From Candidatus Bathyoplasma sp. NZ (lineage in GTDB: Bacteria > Bacillota_I > Bacilli_A > MAG-NZ), in assembly GCA_013332095.1 (NCBI GenBank), contig JABENI010000015.1:1-64000 (forward strand): a stretch of 64,000 nt of DNA, read 5' to 3'. Positions 43,601-51,831 of the stretch are shown piece by piece. Position numbers and translations under genes: made by a program. How positions within the stretch are numbered: the first letter of the stretch is position 1; every line of letters starts with the position of its first letter. The notes under the pieces are model-generated. The model was given only the letters and a program-made list of their open reading frames with translations. It ran no database searches and was not told where the DNA came from.

Positions 43601-44142
43601 ATTTTAAAACGCTCATATGTAATCGTTACTATCGGTGCGTTTCTATCAATTTCAAACTTCTTGCTCGCACTTCTCCTAATAATTGAGTCATTATCTCTTC
43701 TAGCTTCTACTGAAACGGTAACTTTTTTATCAAACCATTCATCCTCATTGATATATACCTCAATTCCATCATCTTCTTCATATCCACTATCATCTACTCG
43801 TATTTCCGCATCATCTAATACGCTATATCCAGCAGGACCATTTTCACCTTCTGTATGTCCAGATTTCCAACTACTATTGCTATCCTCATCAAACACTGGC
43901 ATATTGATTAAATTTCGAAAATTTGGCGCATTGTTAAACGTTAGAATATAATAGTCAGCATCATCTTCTTCGGCCCATTTAAGCGTAATAAAATCAGCAT
44001 TTGTTTTAAAAGTTCCTGATTCAACGTAGCCATTTTCATCTTCTCCACTGATGCTCAAACTATATTCTGTAGCTTTTACATTAGTAGTTACTAATGTAAG
44101 AGCTAAAAGTAAAAAACTAAATATCCCTATCTTTTTTTTCAT
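40666..44142 (-). CDS. Large Fn3-like repeat surface protein, membrane anchored
   Basis: A 1158-residue protein with a signal peptide (MKKKIGIFSFLLLALTL...VKA) and a C-terminal TM segment (about 1132-1154) with a Lys tail, giving a type I anchor without LPxTG. In between are repeated beta-sandwich units of about 100 residues, each ending in a DTxY-x-I/V-x-V strand, like fibronectin type III or Ig-like folds; Asp/Glu-rich loops suggest cation binding. A likely adhesin or matrix protein. Paralogous to the gene at 44545-48051. AGGAGGAGA precedes the ATG. Fn3 assignment rests on pattern, not search. Confidence 0.75.
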   Translation of the reverse strand: MKKKIGIFSFLLLALTLVTTNVKATEYSLSISGEDENGYVESGTFKTNADFITLKWAEEDDADYYILTFNNAPNFRNLINMPVFDEDSNSSWKSGHTEGENGPAGYSVLDDAEIRVDDSGYEEDDGIEVYINEDEWFDKKVTVSVEARRDNDSIIRRSASKKFEIDRNAPIVTITYERFKISDIVKNDFSLGVRKNIEVPNKTPDADNSNVWEVVNIFERDTIEVINSRDDIYEYKIEGQITGSSVDYRRGDFEDLQGALRNIEHEFSEEEVVVYWKDKLGNGASISFYLNITGPSLASLKTKHLDIVAGDEDDDDEDGETGEGVESEIIVGFYEPLGGASVGCTTASTDEKVCSYQLWIDDRYVTNIDYDGSTLDSNNELINKFESSNSDDVDLKIDTSTYGDVRKEYAVRAIDSNGNYTQYNTKTKEVEDIVVPYAVINWTSVTDDSITTEIIINNPSNERTSLKAELYDGSHREKELDISNNNGPNILTFEGLKKRENYEIRIVDSRRDDNPINIRLSKYETKTAANDPQFDVKFSEIISESGKINGKLLVDRINSGDDDLDVLIYKVNSDGDLSSTGSPLKQEYDIPEGTNNIIVLEEMESLMDYRYNYRLLVKDGSDILASYNFRTIKKTPEFEIVVNDVSQSDFTTKILVIDPDGAVDNNSVDIEIYEGRKLIKEITKLSFPTSNKILETFDELTADTKYTVNVYVSYDLKGALGEVEHEKVISKEVYTSKEEPTLEIEDLTSTSDSITFTSKVIDRGDALISLVAVLWENGVETNKVIELSVGTRGGNEFEGLSSDTEYHINFEIIYDLGEFNDRETDFNFFNNLNVSTKKAIPIVDVAEDSIIVTNNSIDLSILLSDTDRSMEKAAVIFYDVDNRNRVKGTPLNLYQNNLKDFSYSNLETNHLYKVVVKVEYKIDGEIEEEILYTNEIRTKKNIAAVIIDKDVKVNSVVTIIEVDNYIGAEVSALLFEKDGTTEIERISLVSGKNDVTFKNLNSHADYKISVESIKDTEKTILSEEFFTTTELLEIPTVKLIVGAPTKDDQVVVTVQIDDPGSTIADDAVATVKVCNVSNPGECIDLNVKNRETLKLPFKKNKFSATIEYDIGNGLNYAESTSKIVERAKKPISIIMMFVIAGVVAIVGVGGVVLYTKKK

Positions 44143-44503
44143 GTTTACTCTCCTCCTGATTTTTTATAAATTCACTCACAATCGGTAAATCAACATTAAT
44201 GATTAATTTTTTGGACTGAATTTAAATTATCTCCTTCTTATTAATTTTCAAGTTATTTTGAAAATAACCTCACTCCTTATTATAATATATTTATTTGAAA
44301 TAATCCACAAAATAATTAATTTTTTTTTTTATTTTTATTGATAAAATTTCCTAAATATTTTTGAACCTACAATAATATATGCAAATTTCATTTCAAATAA
44401 TAAAAAATTAATTAATTATTCAAGAGATATCTATTTAATTTTACCATAAAAACATTGCTTTTACATCGTTTTTAGTAAAATATTTTGAATTTATTTTTTT
44501 ACC
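44143..44503. promoter_or_regulatory. Upstream region with a promoter and palindromic dyads
   Basis: Minus-strand TATAAT at 44284-44279. A palindrome GTTATTTT-G-AAAATAAC (44252-44268) lies downstream of the expected start, TTATTT-G-AAATAA (44291-44303) lies in the spacer/-35 region, and a related CATTTCAAATAATAAA (44389-44404) further up. The repeats look like an operator family; no gene lies here. Confidence 0.5.
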
Positions 44504-44540
44504 CAAAAAAGACATTAATTAAAAAATCAATGTCTTTATT
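44504..44540 (-). terminator. Terminator of the 1168-aa surface protein gene
   Basis: AAAGACATTGAT-TTTTTA-ATTAATGTCTTTTTT hairpin on the minus strand with T run, just after the stop at 44545. Confidence 0.85.
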
Positions 44541-44544
44541 TTTT

Positions 44545-47500
44545 CTAATACTCTCTTCTTTTGATCACCCAGTAAGAACCCGCTCCGATTACTGCGATGC
44601 TAACTGCTGTTGCAATTACTATAATTGTTGGTGTAACCTTTAAATTTATTATTTTCTTGTTGTCTAATGGTAAAATACTAGCGTTCGAAACAGTTTTTAT
44701 AGTTTCTTCATCTACGATATAATCAGCAGTTACAGTTATCTCATTATTGTTGTACGGTAATGAAATTTGCTTAGTAACTACTAATATTTCCAAGTCACCT
44801 CTAGTAAACGGTACTTTTTCTGTTTGACATTCATCTCTATTTTTAATATCACAAATTTTTAGTATCAAGTCACCGCTAATTAGGAACCCAGGGTCATCCA
44901 AAGTAATTATAACAGTACCCAATTGAGGTTGATCTGAATTAGTTGCTGAAATATTTACAGTCGGTCTTTGCAAAGCTTTTTTTGTTGTTATAGATTCTTC
45001 AGTTAAAATTTTTTTATCTCCGGAGACACCAGTTGTTTCAATAGAAATTTTATAATTATTGTCGGCAAACAATTCACTGAATTCTACTGAATTTATTCCA
45101 CCAGTTAATAATTTTTGCTCAACTATTACTTCTTCTAAATATAAAACTGCATAAACATCAGTTTTTATATCTTCTTTAACATCCACACTGAATGATATTT
45201 TTTTTTCTCCCACAACTCTATTAGTAATACTAGCGCTTATTAATTTTTCAGTTCTTATCTGCCTTTTTACTAAATCCTCTCGAACAACTATTCCTTCTGC
45301 ATCTACATGATTAGCTCTAACTACAATTTCATACAAATTGTCAGGTGATAAATTGTTATACTCAAATTTTTTCGCTGTGCCTGCATAAATATTTAAATTT
45401 ACTAAGTTTTTATTACCATCACTTAAATTATTTAATCTAACTTCTAATGTGTCCGCATAGCGATTTGTGTCTGTTACCATAATAGTCAAATCAATTGTAT
45501 CAGAAGTTATCAACTCTAAACCATCTATAAATTCAACAGTTGGTTTAGCTTTTTTTGTTCTATAAATCGGTGTTGTTTCAAAAAAGGATATTGTAATTGG
45601 TTCACTATTTGAACTTAATTGATAACGTGCCTCAACATTAATATGATAATTTTTTAACGGCTTTAAATTTTCAAATTTTAATCCTTCGGTAGTTCCTGCC
45701 TTTAAATCAATGCTCCCACCCATTAGTACTCCATTTTCATATAAAAATGCTTTTATTATCTTTAAAGTTTCATCTTCATCGTTAATAACAGTTGAAAACG
45801 TAAGCGTATCCTCTGTCATAACCACATCTTTAATTTCCATAGTTGGCAAACTTTTAGCAGTATAGAAGTAATCTGAATACACTAAACCACTGCTAATTTC
45901 TTCATCTTTATCTAAAACATTATAACTACTGTAAGCTTTTATCGTATATTTAGTATTTTTTTCTAAACCTTTTGGAGTAATGGTAATTCTATTTTTACCG
46001 TTGATAAGAATTTCCCCAGAACTATCATTACCAGGATCATTAGAATTATTGAAATCAACAATAACAAGTTTTCCTTCATCGTAAACTTCAATTCTCAACC
46101 CCTTAGACTCCTCTGTATCAATAATAGCATTATCTAAGTCATCAATTAAAAACTCCATACTAATTTTATCTTCTTTCACATCAATTAAATTTACTTCAAA
46201 TTTTGGTTTACTTTTTACTGCTCTAAAATTATAAATAGCTATTATTTCTCCTTCGACTTCAACATAAATACGATAATTTGTCCCAAAAGTCAATTGGCTA
46301 AATTGGTTCAGATTAACTTCCGTATTATCATCTTGCTCATCTACTCTAATTAGTTTTCTATCTGCTTCTGCACCACGTGTTTCATCACTATTTATCGGAT
46401 ACAATTTCACTAAAATTTGATCATCGCCTGAATTTAATCGTTCAATGTCTAACACACTTTTAAAATTATTCCTCTCCACCACAGTAGATTTAAAATCAAT
46501 TGTAAATTCTTGTCCTGAATCTGCTGTTTTAATCGGATATTCTGTACCTAACATAGTTTTTATATTTTTAATATAACCAAATATTTTAAGCTTATATTCA
46601 GTATCTTTTTCTAAATCATTAAAAAAATATTCATTTACTGAGTTGCTTACTGAAATTACCTTTACTTGTCTATTTTGGTCATCATACAAAATTGCTCTTA
46701 AATTTCTCGCAACTCCATTTGGGTCATAAACATTTAATTCAAATTTAATTTTTTCCTTTGTAACTGTCGACCAATTAATTATCGCAAAAGGAGCAACAAC
46801 ATCTTCGGTAACTCCATCCTTTTTTGGATATACACTGTAGTTCCCATCAGTATCTATTGCACGTACTTCATAATAATTAGTTACACTTCCATAGTCAAAC
46901 GTTTTAATATCATAATTTATGCTGTTAACTGGATTTACAAAATCACTTGTTCCATCATAGGAAATGTTGTTCTCATATACATCATTTACCCACAGTTGAT
47001 ACGCACATGTTTTGCCAGTTTCTGCATTGTTACAAGATGGACTTCCAAAATTTGTTTCAAACCATTCAACTTTTACCGTTGTATCAATTCCATCGGTTTT
47101 ATCTGAATCGGTGTCATCTGAATCAATGTTTGAAATAATTATACTTTTATTAGTTGGTAATGCCGGGCCTATTACGTCTAAATAAAATATGTATTCACCT
47201 TCATTCTCTAATTTATCTTTAACATATAAATAAATTTTAGCTTCTTTTTTGTTTGCAATATGACTATTGTCGATTGTTCTTAAACTTTTTTCTAAATCAA
47301 CCGCATTTCCTTGACGATAATTTTCATAAGTTGTTTGCGCTGCGCCCACAATTTTATATTCGTATATTTCGGAATTGAGATCGACAACATCGATTGTTTT
47401 TTGTTCAAAGAAATTAATATTTTTATTAACTCTAACATTGATGATATTTGGCTGACCATCAGCCTCTGTAATATCCCTTACTCGACCATTAAGATCACCA

Positions 47501-48051
47501 TCAACAATTTTACTAGTTTTTATATCTTCAAACTGAATTGTTATATCTGGAGCTAATCTATCAATAGTCACCTTTAAAGGTTCTTGATTTCCCACCAGGA
47601 TATCAGTCCCCTTAAATACTTCAACACTAATTAATAATTCTCTACCTTCCCACTCCTCATCAAACACATCTAACGCAAAACCAATATCTTCATCATAGTC
47701 GTTATCAGTAATACTTAATGTGTTTAAATTATTAACAGTGTAATCAGCATCGGTACCTCGTTTATCTTCATCTCTATGAGCACTTTTATATTCACCTGAA
47801 GGATTTGGATAGTTATCAAGATTTTTTAAATTCGGAGCTCCTTCTATTATTATCTGGTATCCATCTGCTCGTTCGACTTCATTCCAAGTAATAATAATTG
47901 TTTCAGTTTTAGTCTCTAATGTTGTTGTGTCGAATTGTTTATCAAGTTCAATAGGTCTCACTTTCACATCAAAATAAGTCGCATTTGTTTTTACTGCCAA
48001 TCCTAGTATAATTATTGAAACCATACTTATAATTTTTATTACATTTTTCAC
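44545..48051 (-). CDS. Large Fn3-like repeat surface protein, membrane anchored (paralogue)
   Basis: A 1168-residue protein, GTG start with GAGGTG five bases upstream. A signal peptide (MKNVIKIISMVSIIILGLAVKTNA) and C-terminal TM with KRREY tail match the neighbour at 40666. Shared landmarks include WNEVERADGYQIIIEGAPN, a disulphide-like CxxAETGKTCAYQLWVND segment near 360, and repeated strands EKDTEYKLKIFG and NTKYTIKAYSSY. The pair arose by duplication and then diverged widely. They probably act at the cell surface; ligand unknown. Confidence 0.75.
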   Translation of the reverse strand: MKNVIKIISMVSIIILGLAVKTNATYFDVKVRPIELDKQFDTTTLETKTETIIITWNEVERADGYQIIIEGAPNLKNLDNYPNPSGEYKSAHRDEDKRGTDADYTVNNLNTLSITDNDYDEDIGFALDVFDEEWEGRELLISVEVFKGTDILVGNQEPLKVTIDRLAPDITIQFEDIKTSKIVDGDLNGRVRDITEADGQPNIINVRVNKNINFFEQKTIDVVDLNSEIYEYKIVGAAQTTYENYRQGNAVDLEKSLRTIDNSHIANKKEAKIYLYVKDKLENEGEYIFYLDVIGPALPTNKSIIISNIDSDDTDSDKTDGIDTTVKVEWFETNFGSPSCNNAETGKTCAYQLWVNDVYENNISYDGTSDFVNPVNSINYDIKTFDYGSVTNYYEVRAIDTDGNYSVYPKKDGVTEDVVAPFAIINWSTVTKEKIKFELNVYDPNGVARNLRAILYDDQNRQVKVISVSNSVNEYFFNDLEKDTEYKLKIFGYIKNIKTMLGTEYPIKTADSGQEFTIDFKSTVVERNNFKSVLDIERLNSGDDQILVKLYPINSDETRGAEADRKLIRVDEQDDNTEVNLNQFSQLTFGTNYRIYVEVEGEIIAIYNFRAVKSKPKFEVNLIDVKEDKISMEFLIDDLDNAIIDTEESKGLRIEVYDEGKLVIVDFNNSNDPGNDSSGEILINGKNRITITPKGLEKNTKYTIKAYSSYNVLDKDEEISSGLVYSDYFYTAKSLPTMEIKDVVMTEDTLTFSTVINDEDETLKIIKAFLYENGVLMGGSIDLKAGTTEGLKFENLKPLKNYHINVEARYQLSSNSEPITISFFETTPIYRTKKAKPTVEFIDGLELITSDTIDLTIMVTDTNRYADTLEVRLNNLSDGNKNLVNLNIYAGTAKKFEYNNLSPDNLYEIVVRANHVDAEGIVVREDLVKRQIRTEKLISASITNRVVGEKKISFSVDVKEDIKTDVYAVLYLEEVIVEQKLLTGGINSVEFSELFADNNYKISIETTGVSGDKKILTEESITTKKALQRPTVNISATNSDQPQLGTVIITLDDPGFLISGDLILKICDIKNRDECQTEKVPFTRGDLEILVVTKQISLPYNNNEITVTADYIVDEETIKTVSNASILPLDNKKIINLKVTPTIIVIATAVSIAVIGAGSYWVIKRREY

Positions 48052-48362
48052 TTTCGCACCTCAAATATAGTTTGCACAAATTGTTACACAACAAAAATAA
48101 TGCTTATAATTTTTCTTATAATTACACCGTTTGTTTCCGTTAATTATATCATAATATTATCAAAATTATCAAAAAAAAATCAAAAAAATTAGTGGTAAAT
48201 TTTATAAACATTTTAAAACAAAAAAATCAATTTAATTTAACATTTATTTTTAAAAAAACGGTTTTTTAGTCTAATAAAAGCAATATAATCAACTTATCTT
48301 TTTAACATATCTGATAATCATAATTAATTTTTATAACCTCTATTAATAAACATCTTTAATTA
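48052..48362. other. AT-rich intergenic region
   Basis: Non-coding spacer between the 1168-aa protein gene and deoD, with homopolymer A runs and a short AAAAAACCGTTTTTT inverted repeat. No gene or clear riboswitch is seen. Confidence 0.6.
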
Positions 48363-49082
48363 TTATTCAGCTAATTCTAAAGCAATTTTCATCATTTTGG
48401 TAAATGTCTTTTCTCTTTCGGTAAAATTAGTCGCTTGTTTTGTTTCAAGATTATCTGAAACGGTTAGTAGACAAGCTGCTTTTTTCCCTAATATTTTTGC
48501 ATTGGCAAATAAAGCAAATGCTTCCATTTCGACTACTTGACATTTCTTTTCATCTCTAATCTGAATATATTCTGTAAATTTTTCACGGTAAAAAACATCT
48601 GATGAGTGAACTTTTACCAATTCAATATCAATTGCCAAACTTTCGGCAATTTTTATCAATGCTGAATTTAATTGTTCATTTGGCTCAATTGTCTCTTGCT
48701 GATATCCACTCTGGATTTTCGCAAACGTCGATTCAGACCAGACATCTTTTGCTAGCACTACATCATATAAATTTAATTCTTTTGTATATGCACCACAAGA
48801 ACCGATTCTCACGATATTCTCCACTCCATAAAATTTAAACAATTCATAGGAATAAATTCCGATTGAAGGCATTCCCATTCCTGACCCCATTACAGAAATT
48901 TTACGACCTTTATAAGTTCCCGTAAATCCTTTCATTCCTCTAACATTGTTAAACATTTTGGCATTTTCTAAAAATGTATCAGCGATAAACTTCGCTCTTT
49001 TCGGATCACCTGGCATTAAAACAGTTTTAGCAATATCGCCTAATTTCGCTTCATTGTGAGCAGTTGGTACATTAGATTTCAT
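48363..49082 (-). CDS. deoD: Purine-nucleoside phosphorylase DeoD-type
   Basis: Splits purine (deoxy)nucleosides to base and (deoxy)ribose-1-phosphate. The 239-residue, hexameric DeoD-type sequence begins PTAHNEAKLGDIAKTVLMPGDPKRAKF, includes GSGMGMPSIGIYSYEL, RIGSCGAY and VEMEAFALFA (ribose-phosphate contacts), and the SDNLETK active site Asp. Monocistronic; GGAGG-like site upstream of the ATG. Confidence 0.95.
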   Translation of the reverse strand: MKSNVPTAHNEAKLGDIAKTVLMPGDPKRAKFIADTFLENAKMFNNVRGMKGFTGTYKGRKISVMGSGMGMPSIGIYSYELFKFYGVENIVRIGSCGAYTKELNLYDVVLAKDVWSESTFAKIQSGYQQETIEPNEQLNSALIKIAESLAIDIELVKVHSSDVFYREKFTEYIQIRDEKKCQVVEMEAFALFANAKILGKKAACLLTVSDNLETKQATNFTEREKTFTKMMKIALELAE

Positions 49083-49266
49083 TTTATTTCCTCCCTAATT
49101 TTTATTTCTAATTTATTAAAAATAAATAAAAATATTTTCCTGTCTTAGTATTAAATAGTATAGCATTTTTTTTACTCCGATAAATAGATTTTATTGATTT
49201 TTCTAACAATTATTATCAATAAACTTTAATCTTCAAAATAAAATAAAATTTTTATTCAAAGAAAGG

Positions 49267-49302
49267 TAAAAATGAATTGCTTCTCAACAATTCACTTTTA
49301 TT
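49267..49302 (-). terminator. Terminator of gap
   Basis: GTGAATTG-TTGAGAAG-CAATTCATTTTTA hairpin on the minus strand after the gap stop at 49318. Confidence 0.75.
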
Positions 49303-49317
49303 TTATTCGATATTTTT

Positions 49318-50322
49318 TTATTGCATTAAATATTTAATTGTACGTACCATTTGCGAAACATAACTCATTTCATTGTCATACCAAGTTAAAACTTTTACTA
49401 ATTGTTTTCCTTCTACTTCAATTACCTTCGTACATTGTGCATCAAATAAAGAGCCATAATTACTACCAATAACATCACTCGATACTATCGGATCTTCAGT
49501 ATATCCTAAACTTTCATTAGTTGCTGCTTTTATCACTTTGTTAATTTCTTCAACTGTTACTTTTTTCTCTAAATCCAGTACTAAATCCACACATGAACCA
49601 GTAATCGTTGGTACTCTTAAAGCCCCTCCATCTAATTTACCTAGTAATTCGGGCATAACTTTTCCGACCGCAACTGCGGCTCCTGTACTGGTTGGTACAA
49701 TATTTGTTGCTGCTGCTCTACCTCTTCTAGCGTTGATATCTTTTCTACTAGGTCCATCTAAGATATTTTGGTCATTTGTATAAGCATGAACAGTTGTCAT
49801 GTATCCTTTGATAATTTTAAAATTATCATTTAAAACTTTCGCTACTAATGCTAGACAATTAGTTGTACAAGATGCTGCTGAAATAACTGTTTCAGTTCCA
49901 TCTAAAATTTGGTGATTCACATTATAAACAATCGATTTTAAATCACCTTTTGCGGGAGCAGAGATAACTACTTTTTTCGCTCCTGCTTCAATATGAGCGC
50001 TTGCTTTTTCTTTGGAAGTAAAAAAACCAGTACATTCTAACACAACATCTACACCTAAACTACTCCATGGTAATTCTTTTGGATTTGGTTTTGCATAAAT
50101 TTCAATTTCTCTACCATCAATTACAATGGAATTTTCTTTCGCCTCAATTGAGTTAATTTTATAACTCCCTTGTGAAGAATCATACTTTAATAAATACGCC
50201 AACGTTCTCGGATCTGTTAAATCATTTATTGCCACTATCTGATAATTTTTATCTTCATTCATTAATCTAAATGCTAATCTCCCGATTCGACCGAAACCAT
50301 TTATCGCTACTTTTACTGCCAT
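49318..50322 (-). CDS. gap: Glyceraldehyde-3-phosphate dehydrogenase
   Basis: Glycolytic enzyme, 334 residues. NAD-binding [11 protein letters not shown] at the N-terminus, catalytic Cys in ASCTTNCLA (about 152), and the [16 protein letters not shown] and WYDNEMSY signatures. AGGAGAG precedes the ATG. A TATAAT (50364-50369 region) marks its promoter. Divergent from clpP. Confidence 0.98.
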   Translation of the reverse strand: MAVKVAINGFGRIGRLAFRLMNEDKNYQIVAINDLTDPRTLAYLLKYDSSQGSYKINSIEAKENSIVIDGREIEIYAKPNPKELPWSSLGVDVVLECTGFFTSKEKASAHIEAGAKKVVISAPAKGDLKSIVYNVNHQILDGTETVISAASCTTNCLALVAKVLNDNFKIIKGYMTTVHAYTNDQNILDGPSRKDINARRGRAAATNIVPTSTGAAVAVGKVMPELLGKLDGGALRVPTITGSCVDLVLDLEKKVTVEEINKVIKAATNESLGYTEDPIVSSDVIGSNYGSLFDAQCTKVIEVEGKQLVKVLTWYDNEMSYVSQMVRTIKYLMQ

Positions 50323-50456
50323 TTTTTCACTCTCCTACTAAATTTAAATTTTTCTCACTATTATTATACGACATTTTTTGAAAAAAATAAAATATATACT
50401 CTATTAAGAACGATTTTATTTATTAAAACGTTTTATTAAATTTAGGAGGAAAAAAG

Positions 50457-51038
50457 ATGAATATACCATATGTAATTGAAAAAAATGGTAGCAGTGAGAG
50501 AAGTTATGACATTTATTCAAGATTATTAAAGGATCGTATAATTATGTTAAGTGGTGAAATAAACGATGCCGTGGCAAACTGTATAATTGCCCAATTCTTG
50601 TTTTTAGCTTCTCAAAGTGAAGAAGATATTAATTTTTACATTAATAGTCCTGGTGGTCATATCACTGCTGGCATGGCAATATTTGACACAATCAATTATA
50701 TTAAACCCGATGTTTCAACTATTTGTGTTGGATTAGCAGCTAGCATGGGAGCATTTTTATTATCTAGCGGTACCGTTGGAAAAAGATATGCTTTAGAAAA
50801 TAGTGAAATATTAATCCATCAACCTTTAGGTGGAGTTAAAGGACAAGCTACTGACATCAAAATAGTTGCTGAACACATTTTAAAAGTTAGAAGTAGATTA
50901 AATTCAATCTTGAGTAAAAACACTAACCAGCCGTTGGATAAAATCGAAAAGGATACCGACAGAGATAACTACATGTTTGCTGAAGAAGCTTTAGCGTATG
51001 GAATAATTGATAAAGTAGTTAAAAATTCTGATAAATAA
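50457..51038 (+). CDS. clpP: ATP-dependent Clp protease proteolytic subunit
   Basis: 193 residues with the catalytic triad S96 (AASMGA), H121 (LIHQP) and D166 (EKDTDRD). [14 protein letters not shown] and the C-terminal [12 protein letters not shown] fit ClpP. AGGAGG lies seven bases before the ATG. No CtsR operator is visible upstream. It ends at a strong terminator. Confidence 0.97.
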   Translation: MNIPYVIEKNGSSERSYDIYSRLLKDRIIMLSGEINDAVANCIIAQFLFLASQSEEDINFYINSPGGHITAGMAIFDTINYIKPDVSTICVGLAASMGAFLLSSGTVGKRYALENSEILIHQPLGGVKGQATDIKIVAEHILKVRSRLNSILSKNTNQPLDKIEKDTDRDNYMFAEEALAYGIIDKVVKNSDK

Positions 51039-51098
51039 AAAAGGATAAAATTTTTGTATTCGTCAAAAAATAACGAACAGATAAATAAATATTAATTG

Positions 51099-51136
51099 AA
51101 GCCTTGTTGAATTCTATATTCAATAGGGCTTTTATT
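51099..51136 (+). terminator. Terminator of clpP
   Basis: AAGCCTTGTTGAAT-TCTAT-ATTCAATAGGGCTTTTATTTT forms a 14-bp stem with wobbles and a T run. Confidence 0.8.
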
Positions 51137-51139
51137 TTC

Positions 51140-51831
51140 GATTAATTAACCTATTTAATGATTTTATTACAAAATATCTAATCAAGTTTTGCTTTGGACA
51201 TTGGTCTTTTTCTTATGCTCTTTGTGATATTTTTCGAATAATCTTGATGCTAACAAGGTACTATTGTTAATGTTATTATAATCTATAAATATCTACATTT
51301 TTATTTAATTTATGAATACTGCTAATACTAACCTATTGCTATCAGCCAATTGCTCCGAAATTGTCATTTTAGCAACTACTAACTTTTGCTTTCATCTACT
51401 AATATACTTTTTGTTAATAATCTCCAAATATATTATAAATGTGATGCCACTTAGCACTTCAATAGTTCCAATATTTATTGCCTTTTATTCTACTCCGCAT
51501 TTATGCTGGTATTATGTTTATAGCGTATAATAATTTCAAATCCACTTTTCATTTCTTATTTTCTAGTTTTAAATATATTATTATTTTCTCAAAGTGTAGT
51601 ATTTTAAAATAAAAAGGTTGCTAATTAGCACCCTTTTTTTTAAATTATAAACTTTTTTTCACTACTAAATATACTTGTCATTATTAATTCCTAATAAATG
51701 TTAGGCATATCTTTAATATCAATAATATTATATCAATCCGAATTTACTCTGATATTTCCTATTCTATTTACTATAATAAAATGTATAATTATCTTACTCT
51801 ATCTGTATTGTAGCTACTTTATATACTACTG
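51140..51831. other. Non-coding trailer homologous to the region after array copy 2
   Basis: No gene is supported. The segment 51610-51830 is similar to 55914-56137: the same terminator hairpin and a matching run through ..aaattataaactttttttc.. and ..cattattaattcctaataaatg... It is the 3' flank of the first Ig-like array copy. Confidence 0.6.
51609..51642 (-). terminator. Terminator downstream of array copy 1
   Basis: AAAAGGGTGCTAA-TTAGCAACCTTTTT on the minus strand, duplicated at 55913-55950 and, diverged, at 60473-60507. Confidence 0.6.

Noticed and set aside
50341-50456. CtsR or CIRCE operator at clpP
   Set aside because: No GGTCAAA repeats and no TTAGCACTC-N9-GAGTGCTAA found.
51312-51530. 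Plus-strand 72-residue open frame after clpP
   Set aside because: No ribosome site, low-complexity composition, and it lies in a diverged duplicate of non-coding spacer DNA.
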